The position numbers and the translations under genes are program-made. This document shows positions 31,677 to 41,905 of a stretch of DNA of 64,000 bases, piece after piece. Source of the stretch: Budorcas taxicolor (taxonomy: Eukaryota; Chordata; Mammalia; Artiodactyla; Bovidae); the NCBI RefSeq assembly GCF_023091745.1, contig NC_068913.1, positions 34,912,501 to 34,976,500 on the forward strand. Direction: 5' to 3'. Under the pieces are notes generated by a model. That model saw only the letters and a list, made by a program, of their open reading frames with translations. It did not search any database and was not told where the DNA came from. The number at the start of each line of letters is the position of its first letter. Position 1 is the first letter of the stretch.

Positions 31677-32700
31677 ATTTTATCCCACTCCATAAGTTAT
31701 CTTTTCATTTTTTTTATGGTTTTCTTTGTTGAGCAAAGGCTTGTAAGTTTGATTAGGTTCCATTTGTTTAGTTTTGCTTTTATTTCTACTGCCTTGGAAG
31801 ACTGAAATAAGAAAACATTGGTATGATTTATGTCTGAAAATGTTTTGCCTATGTTCTCTTCCAGAAGTTTTATGATGTAATGTCTTATATTTAAGTCTTT
31901 AAGGCATTTTGAGTTTATTTTTGTATATGGTGTGAGGGTGTATTCTAACTTCATTAATTGCAGCTCTTAGCTTTTGTAATACCACTTACTAAGGGACTAT
32001 CTTTTTCCCACTTTATATTCTTGCTTCTTTTGTTGAAGATTAATTGAATTTAGGTGTGTGGATTTATTTCTGGACTGTCTACTCTGATCCATAGATTAGC
32101 TTTGTTCTTTTTCCTCAGGATTGCTTTGGCAATTCCGGGCCTTGTGTGGTTCCAATTAAATTTTAGAATTATTTGTTTCAGTTCTATAAAAAAATGTCTT
32201 GGGTAATTTGATAGGGATCACATTAAATCTGTAGAGTTCTTTGGATAGTATGGCCATTTTAGCTACATATATTAATTCTTCCAGTCCAAGAGCATGATTA
32301 TTTTTCCATTTTCTTGATTCATATTTGATTTCCTTTATCAATGTTTTACAGTTCTCAGTGTATGAGTCTTTTACATCCTTGGTTAGATTTGTACCTAGAT
32401 ATTTTTTTAATGGGATTGTAATGGGAGTGTTTTTTTTTTCTCTCTCTCTCTTGTAGTTCATATCACTGTAAAGAAATACAACCGATTTCTGCATATTAAT
32501 CTTGAATCTGCTATCTTGATGAATTCATTTATCAGTTCTAATAGTTTTCATGTAGAGTCTTTAGAGTTTTCTATATAGAGCATCATATCATCTGTATGCT
32601 GTGATAATTTTACCTCTTCCTTCCAATTTTGATCTTTTATTTCTTTTTTTTTTGTCTGATATTTCTGTCTTGTTTTGCTTTTTCTTGCCTTATATATGTC

Positions 32701-34165
32701 AGCTTGGAGCTGAAGAAGATGAAAACCCAGAAATGCCAGTGTGTACAGACAAAAAGCCCCAGTAAAAGTCAGCTCTCTAGCCAAAGGACCAGGAAAGGGG
32801 CAGCCCAGCAAAATAGAAAGTGTGTAGATGGCAGCCTCTACTCTAGCCAGACGTCATAGGAAAAACTAGGGTATTCTCCAGACCCATGCCCGGAAAGACT
32901 GAGTGGCACGCCTTGACTTCCACCCTCACGAGGCTGTAACAAGTGCACCCCAGCTTCACTGGCTGCCAGCAGGGAGCCGACTTTTCATCCCTACCTAGCA
33001 GTGATGAGGCACCTTCTCCTGTCCCCTCTGGGATTAGAGAAGAGGTGGCCTAGTGGAGGCTCAGGACTTTCATGTTGACAGTAACAAGGCTACCTCCCCA
33101 CTGTGGTGTCAGTAGAGACCACGTGGAGAGCTGTAACAATGCACTCCCTCTCTGCCAAGCCAGGAGGGTATCAGTGCAGGCCTAGTGGGGGTCAGCCCCA
33201 CTGCCTCTGCTCTGCAGCAACAAGGAGCCCCTCCCACCTCAGTGTCAGTGGAAACCAAGTGAAGAATGACACCCTCTCCCTGGTGGGGCACTGTCCTCAA
33301 ATCAAGGAGAACAAAAGGTTTCAGTAAGGTCTGGAATCTCACAACAGAATACCTCAGATGTCCAAGTTTCAATGGAATATCACTCAACAGACCAATATCC
33401 CTTATCAATTTAGATACATAAATAGAACATATCACCATTGGGAAAGCTAAGAAAAGTATACAGCGAGTTCTCTGTATTTGTCTTACAACCATACATGAAT
33501 CTATAAGCATCTCAAAATTAAAAGTTTTTAAGTAGCAAAAGAGTGAGATAAAGAGAGTTGTAGATTCTACCGAATGTTAGTAGAGTTCCAAAAATATTGC
33601 ACAGGTGACTGCAAACCCATATTACTTTGCTTTGGTATATTTCTGAATGTCTCACAATACTCTCTAACATGATTGAAGAACCCTTAAGATGCCACAATTT
33701 TAGGGCTAGGAAATAGTGAGTCACTGAGAACTAAGATCAAATGCAAACTTAATGTTATTGTTCTTCTTTGTTATGTTATCCATAGGTATTTTAGTATGAT
33801 ATGAGCAAATATTTTTAATCTGTTATGAAGTATAATATTTTAAAAATGTGCAGTTTTAGAATAAACTTAAGAGTCAACATTAATGACCCAAAGCATAGTG
33901 ACCCTACCTTGGGCTTATTCATTCACTCTCCAACCTTGGCACCCTGCACTCCTTCCTGTCTACCCAAGTGTTACCATAATCCTCACAGGGCACAGAATTC
34001 CATGAGGCAGTGAGACCTGGGCATTCTCAATGTGCCATCACTCTATCCTGGAGGAAATGATATGACATTGGTGATTAATAATGATGCTTCTTCCCAACTG
34101 CTTTAATTTTAACTTCTGTCATACCTTTGCAAGTCTACCCTGGTTTAAGAGGGTGTAAGGAAGAG
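32701..34165. other. Intergenic segment, possible L1 5' UTR in part
   Basis: The GC-rich part (about 32880-33450) resembles L1 5' UTR text on the + strand, at low confidence. The rest shows nothing. Confidence 0.35.
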
Positions 34166-34355
34166 TTCAGTCTTCCAAGGTGGCACAGTGGTAAAGAATC
34201 CGCCTCCCAGTGCAGCATACACAAGAGATGTGGGTTAGATCTCTAAATGACAACACACTCCAGTATTCTTGCCTGGATAATTCCACAGCAAAAGGAGCCT
34301 GTCTGGCTACAGTTCATGGGGTCCCAAAGAGTTGGGCACAATTGAACATACACAC
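34166..34355 (+). mobile_element. Bov-tA SINE, diverged
   Basis: 'gtcttccaaggtggcacagt', 'cactccagtattcttgcctg', 'ggggtcccaaagagttgggc'. The centre carries deletions. Confidence 0.78.
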
Positions 34356-34735
34356 AATAGGCAAGGAAGAGATCATTGGAAATATCCATTAAAGCCAGTT
34401 ACATTGGAAATCAGCATTACCCTCATCCTTAACATCTTACAAATGCCTTCCAAAGTGCTGGAGCAAAGTTAGATGAATTTTATAATGAGCAAAGAAAAGT
34501 GAGACCAAAAGGGAAGGATTTTTAGGAGATAAGAGGTGGAGAGGAATTTTTGTTTTTCAAGCAGATAAGAAGGTTTTTGAAAATAATTTTAGGAGAAAAT
34601 TGTAAGATTGAACATGGTTTGAAAGCAGTGAAGACAAGAGAAATTTTACTCTATCAACCTGGAGAGGAAGATGGAAGATTTAAGCAGAGGTATCGGTGGC
34701 AGGAAATTTGGAAACAGAATGTAGTGAAGTGCGAA
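34356..34735. other. Intergenic segment, nothing recognised
   Basis: No feature could be supported here. Confidence 0.4.
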
Positions 34736-34942
34736 ACTGTTAGTCGCTCAGTTGTGTCCAACTCTTTGTGACCCCATGGACTGTAGCCTTCCAGGCTCCT
34801 CTGTCCATGGAATTCTCCAGGCAAGAATACTGGAGTGGGTAGCCTATCCCTTCTCAAGGGGATCTTCCTGACCCAGGAATCAAACCGGGGTCTCCTGCAT
34901 TGCAGGCAGGTTCTTCAACAGCTGAGCTACTAGTGAAGCACC
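34736..34942 (-). mobile_element. Bov-tA SINE, reversed
   Basis: 'actgttagtcgctcagttgt' to 'cctgcattgcaggcaggttc'. Confidence 0.88.
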
Positions 34943-35860
34943 AGTGAAGTGTGGTGACATGCAAATATAACAGTCAAAGATCACATCTAACAGTCTATCT
35001 TCAGAGATGAAAAGTCAGAGAATTGTTCTCCACAGATACAACATAGTGGGAGAAACACTGCAGAGAATATTACCATCAAGCTGAAGGTCCACTGCACAGA
35101 GAGCCAATTCCATCATGCTCTCTGCAGAGAAAACTGTCACAAATTAATACACATGTAAATATAATATAAGATAGATAAAATAGTATATTCTATTATTACA
35201 ATGTAATATTATATAAAATATACAAAATATTAAGTAGTTTAAAATACTTTGGTAGATGGAGTTTGTTCTTCCCTTTGGCTCTTAGTTGTAAGGCATTCTG
35301 TTTTACATGTAAATCTTTTATGCTACAGCTTAAAGGTATGGATCTATTCAGTACACATTTAATGACCTTCAAGTGCTGTGGGGACAGATACAGAGATAGG
35401 CATGACTCTGCTGGCACAAGTCTTCCCCAGGGAGTCCTAATGCCATTCACTTTTTAGGAACTGCAATTTTCTCACTTTTAAACTGAGAATAATACCACCT
35501 CTCTTGTTTATCTTGAACGTGCTTCTTCTTTTGAGATTTGAATGAGGTAATACCTGTGTGTGATGGCTTCATAATTTTATAAAACACTATAGAGATCTGA
35601 TTTTTGTCTTGATATATTCTCAGTTCATTTTGAGGCAGGAGCTGAGACCTGTTTTTCTTTATGTCCTCAAATCCTTGCACAAGGTCTGGTACTTAGTAAG
35701 TATGGGTAGCAAATGTTGGCTACCTCATTGAATAAAGCAGAGAAAAATACCTTTTTTTCCTTGGGTCTGATGTATTACTGAGGTGACAATAAACAGCAAG
35801 CATAGTCATTTCATACATTATATAGTATACTAGGTGGTGGGAAATGGTGTGGGAAGAAAA
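34943..35860. other. Intergenic segment, AT-rich
   Basis: Nothing recognised apart from a weak MIR-like patch near 35460-35570. Confidence 0.4.
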
Positions 35861-37690
35861 ACTGACGTAGAGTAAAGGGGAACTGGGGGTCCTGGGAGTA
35901 AGAGATGCGGTTTTTAAGCAGGTCAGGAGTGGTCTCATCGACAAGATGGGAATGGAGAGGAGGCATGTAGGAGGTGAAGGTGGTAGCCATGTGAGTATTT
36001 GGGGGAAGAGACTTCGGGGCAGAGGGAGCAGCTAGCACAGACACCCTGAGGTGTAATTCTGTCCTGTTTGAGGAACATCCAAGAAGCCAGTGTGCCTGGC
36101 AAGGAGTGAGGGAGGGAGAGAGGTAGAAAATGAGGTCAGAAACATTGCAGAGAGGGCCAGCCACTGCAGGCCAAGGCTCCCAGTGGACTGGGGCCTCTGG
36201 GGAATTAGGATTTGAGGTGTTACGTGATCGGAGCCACTTTTCAGAAGAATCACTGGCTTCTGCTTTGAGAATGAACAAAGGCAGGAGAGGAGGCAAAGAC
36301 GGGAGCAGAGGAGACTGAAGGAGCTACTGCGGTCAGTCAGGCGAGAGGTGAGAGCGGCTTGCACCATGCTGGTAGGACTGGGGAGAGACGGATGGTCAGA
36401 CCCAGGTGGCGCAGTGATACAGTACCCGCCTACCAATGCAAGAGACGCAGGAGACCCGGGTTCGATCTCTGGGTCAGGATGATCGATCCCCTGGAGGGGG
36501 AAATGCAACCCCCTCCAGTATTCTTGCCTGGAGACTCCCATGGACAGAGGAGCCTTTTAGGACCAATAGTCCAAGGGGCCCCAAAGAGTCCACATGACTG
36601 AGCAACTGAGCGCATGTTTTGAAGCCAGAACCTCTAAAATCCTCATGGAGTATGAGGTGGGGAAGAAAGAGGAGAATGCAGGATGACTCTATATTTTTGC
36701 TGGTCAGTTGGATGGCTGGAGGTGTCAACTGAGAAGGAGAGACACCTGTTGGAGAGGTCAGCTTAGGGGAAAGGTCAAGAGTCAAGGGCACGTTAAACAT
36801 CCAAGTGGAGGGATCAAAATGCAGTTGTATATATAAGCCAGGAATTCAGGAAGGAAGTCTAGATTAGAAAAGAAATGGGACATTGTTGGAGACAGATAGT
36901 ATTTAAAGCCATGAGACCGGCTGAGATTACAGAGGGAGTGAGACTAGACAGAGAAGATTCACGCGTCAGCCTCGGCGCACTGCAGTGTTGGCTGAGAGGC
37001 AGAAAGAAGAGGCACAAACTGAAGGACACTGAGAAAGAGTGGCCATAAAGCAGAAGAAAATCCAAGAAACGTGGTGTCCTGGAATTCAAGTGAGGAAAAT
37101 GTGTCAGGGAAGAGAGAAAGACAGATTCGTCAGCTGCTTGAATTTGTTAAGTCAGATAAGGACAAAAAATTGACCTTTGGATGTAGCACGGTAGAGGTTA
37201 TCAGTGACCTAACCAGGGCAGTTTTGGGAGTGTGACAGGTCAAACTCCTGATGCGAGTGTGTTTCAGGGAGGACAGGAAGACAGGAAACGGAGAAAGAGA
37301 TAGAACTCTTTTAGTAGCTTAGCTGCAAAGAGAAGGAGGGAAATGCAGGGGCAGTCAGGAAGAGAAGAGGGGTCAAGAGAGTGTTTTTTAAGATGAAGAA
37401 ACAGGGGTGGTCCAGCAGGGACAGAAAAGTTGACAAGGCAGGAGAGAGAAGGAATAACGTCTGCTAAAGAACTCATTCCTGAGGGGCTGGGATCCATAGC
37501 ACAAAAGTACAGATGAAAGGACTGGTTGCATATAAGGGCATGGACAGTTCATTTGGAGAAGCTGGTTCATTTAGGGAAGGCAGGGTGCTGGGTGCAGATG
37601 CTGGTCAGTGGGTAGGTGTCACGGCAGGAGATTATGGCAGTTCCCTTCCAAACACTGTGACTTTTATCAGTGAAATAAGACGCATAGTAC
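35861..37690 (-). mobile_element. L2 LINE, long reversed copy
   Basis: An ancient LINE-2 read in reverse. Blocks such as 'atttaaagccatgagaccgg', 'gtggtgtcctggaattcaag' and 'tgcaggggcagtcaggaaga' match the L2 reverse-transcriptase region as I remember it. It is about 1.8 kb including a Bov-tA at 36400-36618, long for a preserved L2, and every frame is broken. Confidence 0.72.
36400..36618 (+). mobile_element. Bov-tA SINE inside L2
   Basis: 'cccaggtggcgcagtgatac', 'gggttcgatctctgggtcag', ending 'acatgactgagcaactgagc'. Confidence 0.87.
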
Positions 37691-38366
37691 TTTAGCAGAA
37701 TGTGAAGATGTAAAATGACTGAAAGATATTTGAGGGAAAAGGAAGCATGAAGTAATGGTCTGACAGAGTGGAAGAGTGAATAAGGAAACAGTTACTACTG
37801 GGCAGCAGTGGATAAAACAGCAAAAACTTTGTTCTTATGAATCTTGCATCCCTCAGAATGGACAATAAATAATAAGCATAGTAAATACATTAAATATATA
37901 GCACAGGGTCACTTAGCTTCATGGTGGGACAAGTCAAATGGTTTTGTGTCTTTCTTTAGCCATGCTCTGTTACATGCTGGAAGCTTGCAGTAGTTGGATG
38001 ATTTAAATTAGCCAGAGTTGTGCTTTTAACCAAGAAACCTGATAAAGAGAGAAGGCAAAGGGTTGTGGATGTCTGCAAGATGAATGGAAGACAGCACACC
38101 AAAATAGTGAGAAACAGTTAAAATATGGTAAGATCAATGAATTGGAGGAAGAAGGTGTTTTAACCATCCGATACATTTGACCCATCTTCTCCATCCCCAC
38201 TGCCCTGCACTAGTTAATGTGGTGGCTAAGAACACTAGCAGGATCAGAATTCTGGCTCCGTCAGTTATAAGATCTGTATTCTGTTTCACTTTAATTTTGT
38301 TTATCTCTGTCCAAAATGTATTGCTTTAATCACTATAGTTTCACAATAAAAGTCTTAATATCCAAT
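37691..38366. other. Intergenic segment, nothing recognised
   Basis: No feature could be supported here. Confidence 0.4.
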
Positions 38367-38381
38367 AAGGCAAATCTCTGA

Positions 38382-38605
38382 TGCAAAGAGCTGACTCACT
38401 GGAAAAGACCCCAATGCTGGGAAAGATTGAAGGCAGGAAGAGAAGGGGGTGACAGAGGATGAGAGGGTTGGATGGCATCACTGACTCAATGGACAAAAGT
38501 TTGAGCAAACTCCAGGAGGTAGTAAAGGACAGGGAAGCCTGGCGAGCTGGAGTCCATGGGGTCACGAAGAGTCCAACACGACTTAGCAACTGAACAACAA
38601 CAACA
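38382..38605 (+). mobile_element. BovB LINE 3' end with 15-bp target duplication
   Basis: A forward, severely 5'-truncated BovB of about 224 bp ending in an (aac/aca) tail. It is flanked on both sides by the identical 15-mer aaggcaaatctctga (38367-38381 and 38606-38620). This is a complete, clean retrotransposition event. Confidence 0.95.
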
Positions 38606-38620
38606 AAGGCAAATCTCTGA

Positions 38621-38878
38621 ATAATTTTCCTAAATAAATGTGAAATAACTTTTCAGGAAAAAAAAGTTGAGAAAAGTTATCACTGGCTAAAGGAAGCACA
38701 GAGCATTCTTTAGGTAAAAGGAAAATGATCCAAGATAGTGGCTCTGAGATGTAGGAAGAAGTAAAGAGGAAGAAAAGGATAATACATGTATAGATAAATC
38801 TAAATGAGAATGACTATAAAATAATTTCGCATAAGGGTCCTAAAAGATAGAAAAAAATTAAAGTACATGACAGTGAGT
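38621..38878. other. Intergenic segment, nothing recognised
   Basis: Short purine-rich spacer. Confidence 0.5.
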
Positions 38879-39016
38879 GAGTGAAAGTCTCTCAGTCGTG
38901 TCCAACTCTTTGAGACCCCATGGACTGTCCATGGAATTCTCCAGGCCAGAATACTGGAGTGGGTAGCCTTTTCCTTCTCCAGGGGATCTTCCCAACCCAG
39001 GGATCAAACCCAGGTA
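38879..39016 (-). mobile_element. Bov-tA SINE fragment, reversed
   Basis: 'gaaagtctctcagtcgtgtc' to 'cagggatcaaacccaggta', with a deletion after 'catggactgtcc'. Confidence 0.83.
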
Positions 39017-41034
39017 GTAGTGTGTAAGTAAGAGGTGGATAAATGAGGTTGAGAATTTTAAAGTACTTGCATTGGCCTGGAAGACAAAAAAGTACCACTG
39101 TTTAGTCAAAGATAGGTCATAATCTCTAAGAAAGAATTAACTGTTAAATGGAAAATGAAATATGTACTTATTAAATCAAGAGAAAAGAACCAAAGAATAA
39201 AAATCATCCCCAAAAAGCAATAATTAAGATTAAAAAAGAAAAATAACTAATGGAACATGTAGAAGAAGTAAGACAGAGGGAAGGACATTAACTCTACATC
39301 AATGAGAACAAAGCAGGATTCTGTCAATATCCTATCAACAAAAGAAAGTTGAGATTTCTTACAGCCTGAGTGTCATGGAGAATTCTCCGGCTTATCACAC
39401 TGGCTTAAATACTGTTTTTTAATGACTAACCGGATGGATGCACCAGGTAAGGTTGTTTTATTGTTATTAGATAAATGTAAAAGTAGCCCTTGGAATGGGC
39501 TGTAACACAGGCAAATACATACAGTCATTTGGGCATGGCTTCTCTCTCCCCACACACAGGCCTCAGATGCAAGCCACATGTGATGAACACATTTTATAGG
39601 GACAACTTTATGAACTGACTCTGACAGAGGAAAATGTCATATTCCTGTGTGTTGGTTTCTGTTTTTGTTTTTGTTTTAGTTCAGAAGCTTCCTACTTTCT
39701 CACGTGTCTACCTTTTCACTCCCCCAAGATGTCTTTTATAGAAACTTAAGAGGCTACCATCTCCTTCCAGGCCAGAGTTTTATAATGTTCTCCTGTCACC
39801 ACCAAGCTTTCTTTCAGCTCAACAATTTCAGTTGCTTTAATTGTAGAGTATTTTTTAAATAGTGATCTGACCACCTGTTAGACTTGTGAAGAAGAGGAAT
39901 TCTGGTTGATCAAAGAAGAGAATCCTCCTGATTGTGGTAGATGGGCTAAGAAGAACACACATTTTTAGGAAAACCTGTAAATAAATTCATTTCTAATAAT
40001 TCTAGAACATGCCACAGTTTCAGTCAACTCTAAGTCATCTCTTCAAGTCAGGTTCTGCCCAGCTAAAGGTGATATGCAGAGCGGGGCAGAGATAAGTGGC
40101 ATACTTTAGAGTGAGTGCTGGAGCTCCTGGCTCTTATCCCAGTCTCTCCTCATCAGCCTCTTCTGATCTTATAACTATTAATACCTCTTATATGCCAGGC
40201 ACTTTACACACATTATGTCTAATGCTAATACCCCAATTTTACGGTTTCAGTAAAATCAAGAATTAAGTAAATTGCCTAAGGCCAAACAGTAACTGGCTGT
40301 AAGAGGTGAGAGTCCAAGGTCTCCCGACAGCACCTCCTCTTGTAGGATGCTCTGTGTTAACTTTCTCTGGGAACCCGAGAAAGCCACGGCATGGCTTCTG
40401 TGTTAACAAGACAGCAGGAGCAAGGACCAGCAGGTAACCCTGCTATCTGGTTGGGAAGAGGGGAAGCCATGTGTATGGAGTGTATTCTGGTTCAGGCTCA
40501 GTACTAGCTCCTTCTACCTTCTTAGTTCCTTTATTCCTCACAGTGACCTAGTAAGGGGGGTGTCTTATCCTCATGTTACCATATGAGGAAACTGAGGCTT
40601 AGAGAAGCGAGAAAGTGTCCAAGGTGACATAACTAGTGAGATAGGAAGCTCTGAGTTTGAATCCCACTGGCTTCAAAGCTATGGTAACATGTTGCTCCCT
40701 GTTTTCGATTTTCCCTTTAAGAAGGAGTGTGGCGCGAGGTTCATGAAAAGGGATGAGAAAACCACAGAGGATCCCCGTGAGCGCGAGGTTTAGAGACACC
40801 TGAGCACGGGGAGAAGTCCAGGATCAGAACAGGATTCCAGGAGAGGACACTGGAGACTGGACCCTGGTCCTGAGGATGTAGCCACAGGCGAGACCCGACC
40901 TCCCTGGGCTTCAGTTTCCTGTCGGAAAGGGAGTGAGAAGCGGTTGAATTTGGCGATTTCTAAAGCGCCCTCCAGCCCTAAAGTTCTGGGCCTCTCCGTG
41001 TTAAGAAAGGCTTCCCTGGTGTTAAGAAGGCACC
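39017..41034. other. Upstream flank of ABCB4
   Basis: Mostly unrecognised. A reversed MIR/L2-like patch is at about 40510-40670 (atatgaggaaactgaggctt) and another weak one at 40170-40300. Any distal ABCB4 enhancer would lie here, but I could not identify binding sites with confidence. Confidence 0.4.
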
Positions 41035-41830
41035 GACTGCATTATCCTGCGAAGAGCTTAATGCGATGTTTTTGGGCGGCCCTGCCCTGTTCTCAGCATC
41101 CCGAGAGACGGGTGGGTTCGGTGCCCCCCGGGGAGCAGACCCGGGGATGCAGAAGCTGCGGGAGGCGAGCGTAGGGGTCCCTCCGCTGCCCCATCATTGG
41201 TGAGCATGTACAAACTGTCCCCGCAAGGCTTCAAAAAGAAAACTGCTCTGAAGGAGTGTGACAGTCACTCTGGAGGGCTCGAGGGGCCCGCAGGCCAGGC
41301 TTTCGGAACACCCCGCGGCACCAGGCTGGTCGCGGGGCTTATCGGCCGCAGCTGGCGCGGCGGGCCCGGGGCTGGCGGCTGGCCGGGGGTGGGCGGCAGC
41401 GGAGGGCGGCGCGCCGGGCGCCCGTCCCCGCGCGGTGTGCGGAGCGAGCCTGGCGGCTGGAGCGCCTGCTCTGCCCGGGGCCGTGGCCCCGGCGGCTTCG
41501 GGAGGCGTCTCTGGGGCCGGACACTCTCGGGGTGGGGCGGGGGCGGGGGCGGGGGCGAGCAAAGTCCCAGGCCCCGCGGCCGCAGCGCCGGCGCGCCCAG
41601 CGGCTCGGCCGGAGACAGGCGCAGTCCCGGGTGAGGGAAGCTCGGGAAGGTGGGCTCCGCGCGGCGGGCAGCGTGGCATCCGCGCGGTCCTCCCGGTCCC
41701 CCGACCAGTCTGCTGGCCCCGACCCCCCGGCGGGTGGGGAGGGGGCTGTTGTGAGGAGGCTGGGCGAGCTCCCCAAGCTGGGGCTGGTGCCCTTGGACCT
41801 GAGACTGGTTTCTCCCCAGGCTGAGATGGA
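41035..41830 (+). promoter_or_regulatory. ABCB4: CpG island, ABCB4 promoter
   Basis: A sharp change to GC-rich sequence with dense CpG, unlike anything else in the window. There is a run of overlapping GC boxes (ggggcgg type) at about 41533-41556. I see no TATA box at a fitting distance. It ends at the ABCB4 start codon, so it is taken as a TATA-less promoter. The exact start site cannot be read from sequence. Confidence 0.88.
41560..41630 (+). other. ABCB4: ABCB4 non-coding exon 1 (predicted 3' end)
   Basis: A strong donor (cccgg then gtgagg) follows base 41630, and a good acceptor (gtttctccccag) ends at 41819. This gives a 189-bp first intron inside the CpG island and suits an ABCB4 gene with an untranslated exon 1. 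The 5' limit is a guess. A single unspliced 5' UTR exon is the alternative. Confidence 0.45.
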
Positions 41831-41905
41831 TCCAGAGGTGGGAAGGATCGCAACATTCCGGATCACCGAGACCAGGGAGGACGGATTTGAACTGGGCGTC
41901 CGCAG
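41820..41905 (+). CDS. ABCB4: ABCB4 exon 2 (start codon)
   Basis: The ATG is at 41826, six bases after the acceptor. The context is gctgagATGG, with G at +4 but also G at -3, a good initiation context. It encodes MDPEVGRIATFRITETRE then DGFELGVR and a split Ser codon. The N-terminal 25 residues are poorly conserved in this family, but the FELG motif matches. The donor is gtacat after 41905. Confidence 0.9.

Larger units (their letters stand above)
30186..32700 (-). mobile_element. L1 LINE, 3' half, reversed
   Basis: About 2.5 kb of reversed L1: the 3' UTR (cccctttggtaaccataagt) then the ORF2 C-terminal region. Antisense peptides at 32494-32156 and 31954-31697 (PYTKINSKCLKDLNIRHYII) match the L1 ORF2 style. 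Many stops make it dead. It contains a Bov-tA at 30794-31002, an AT microsatellite at about 30266-30284 and an internal tandem expansion at 31381-31650. Confidence 0.9.

Noticed and set aside
35811..36541. Long reverse open frames of 161 and 169 codons
   Set aside because: They overlap an old reversed L2 and a Bov-tA and read through both in different frames.
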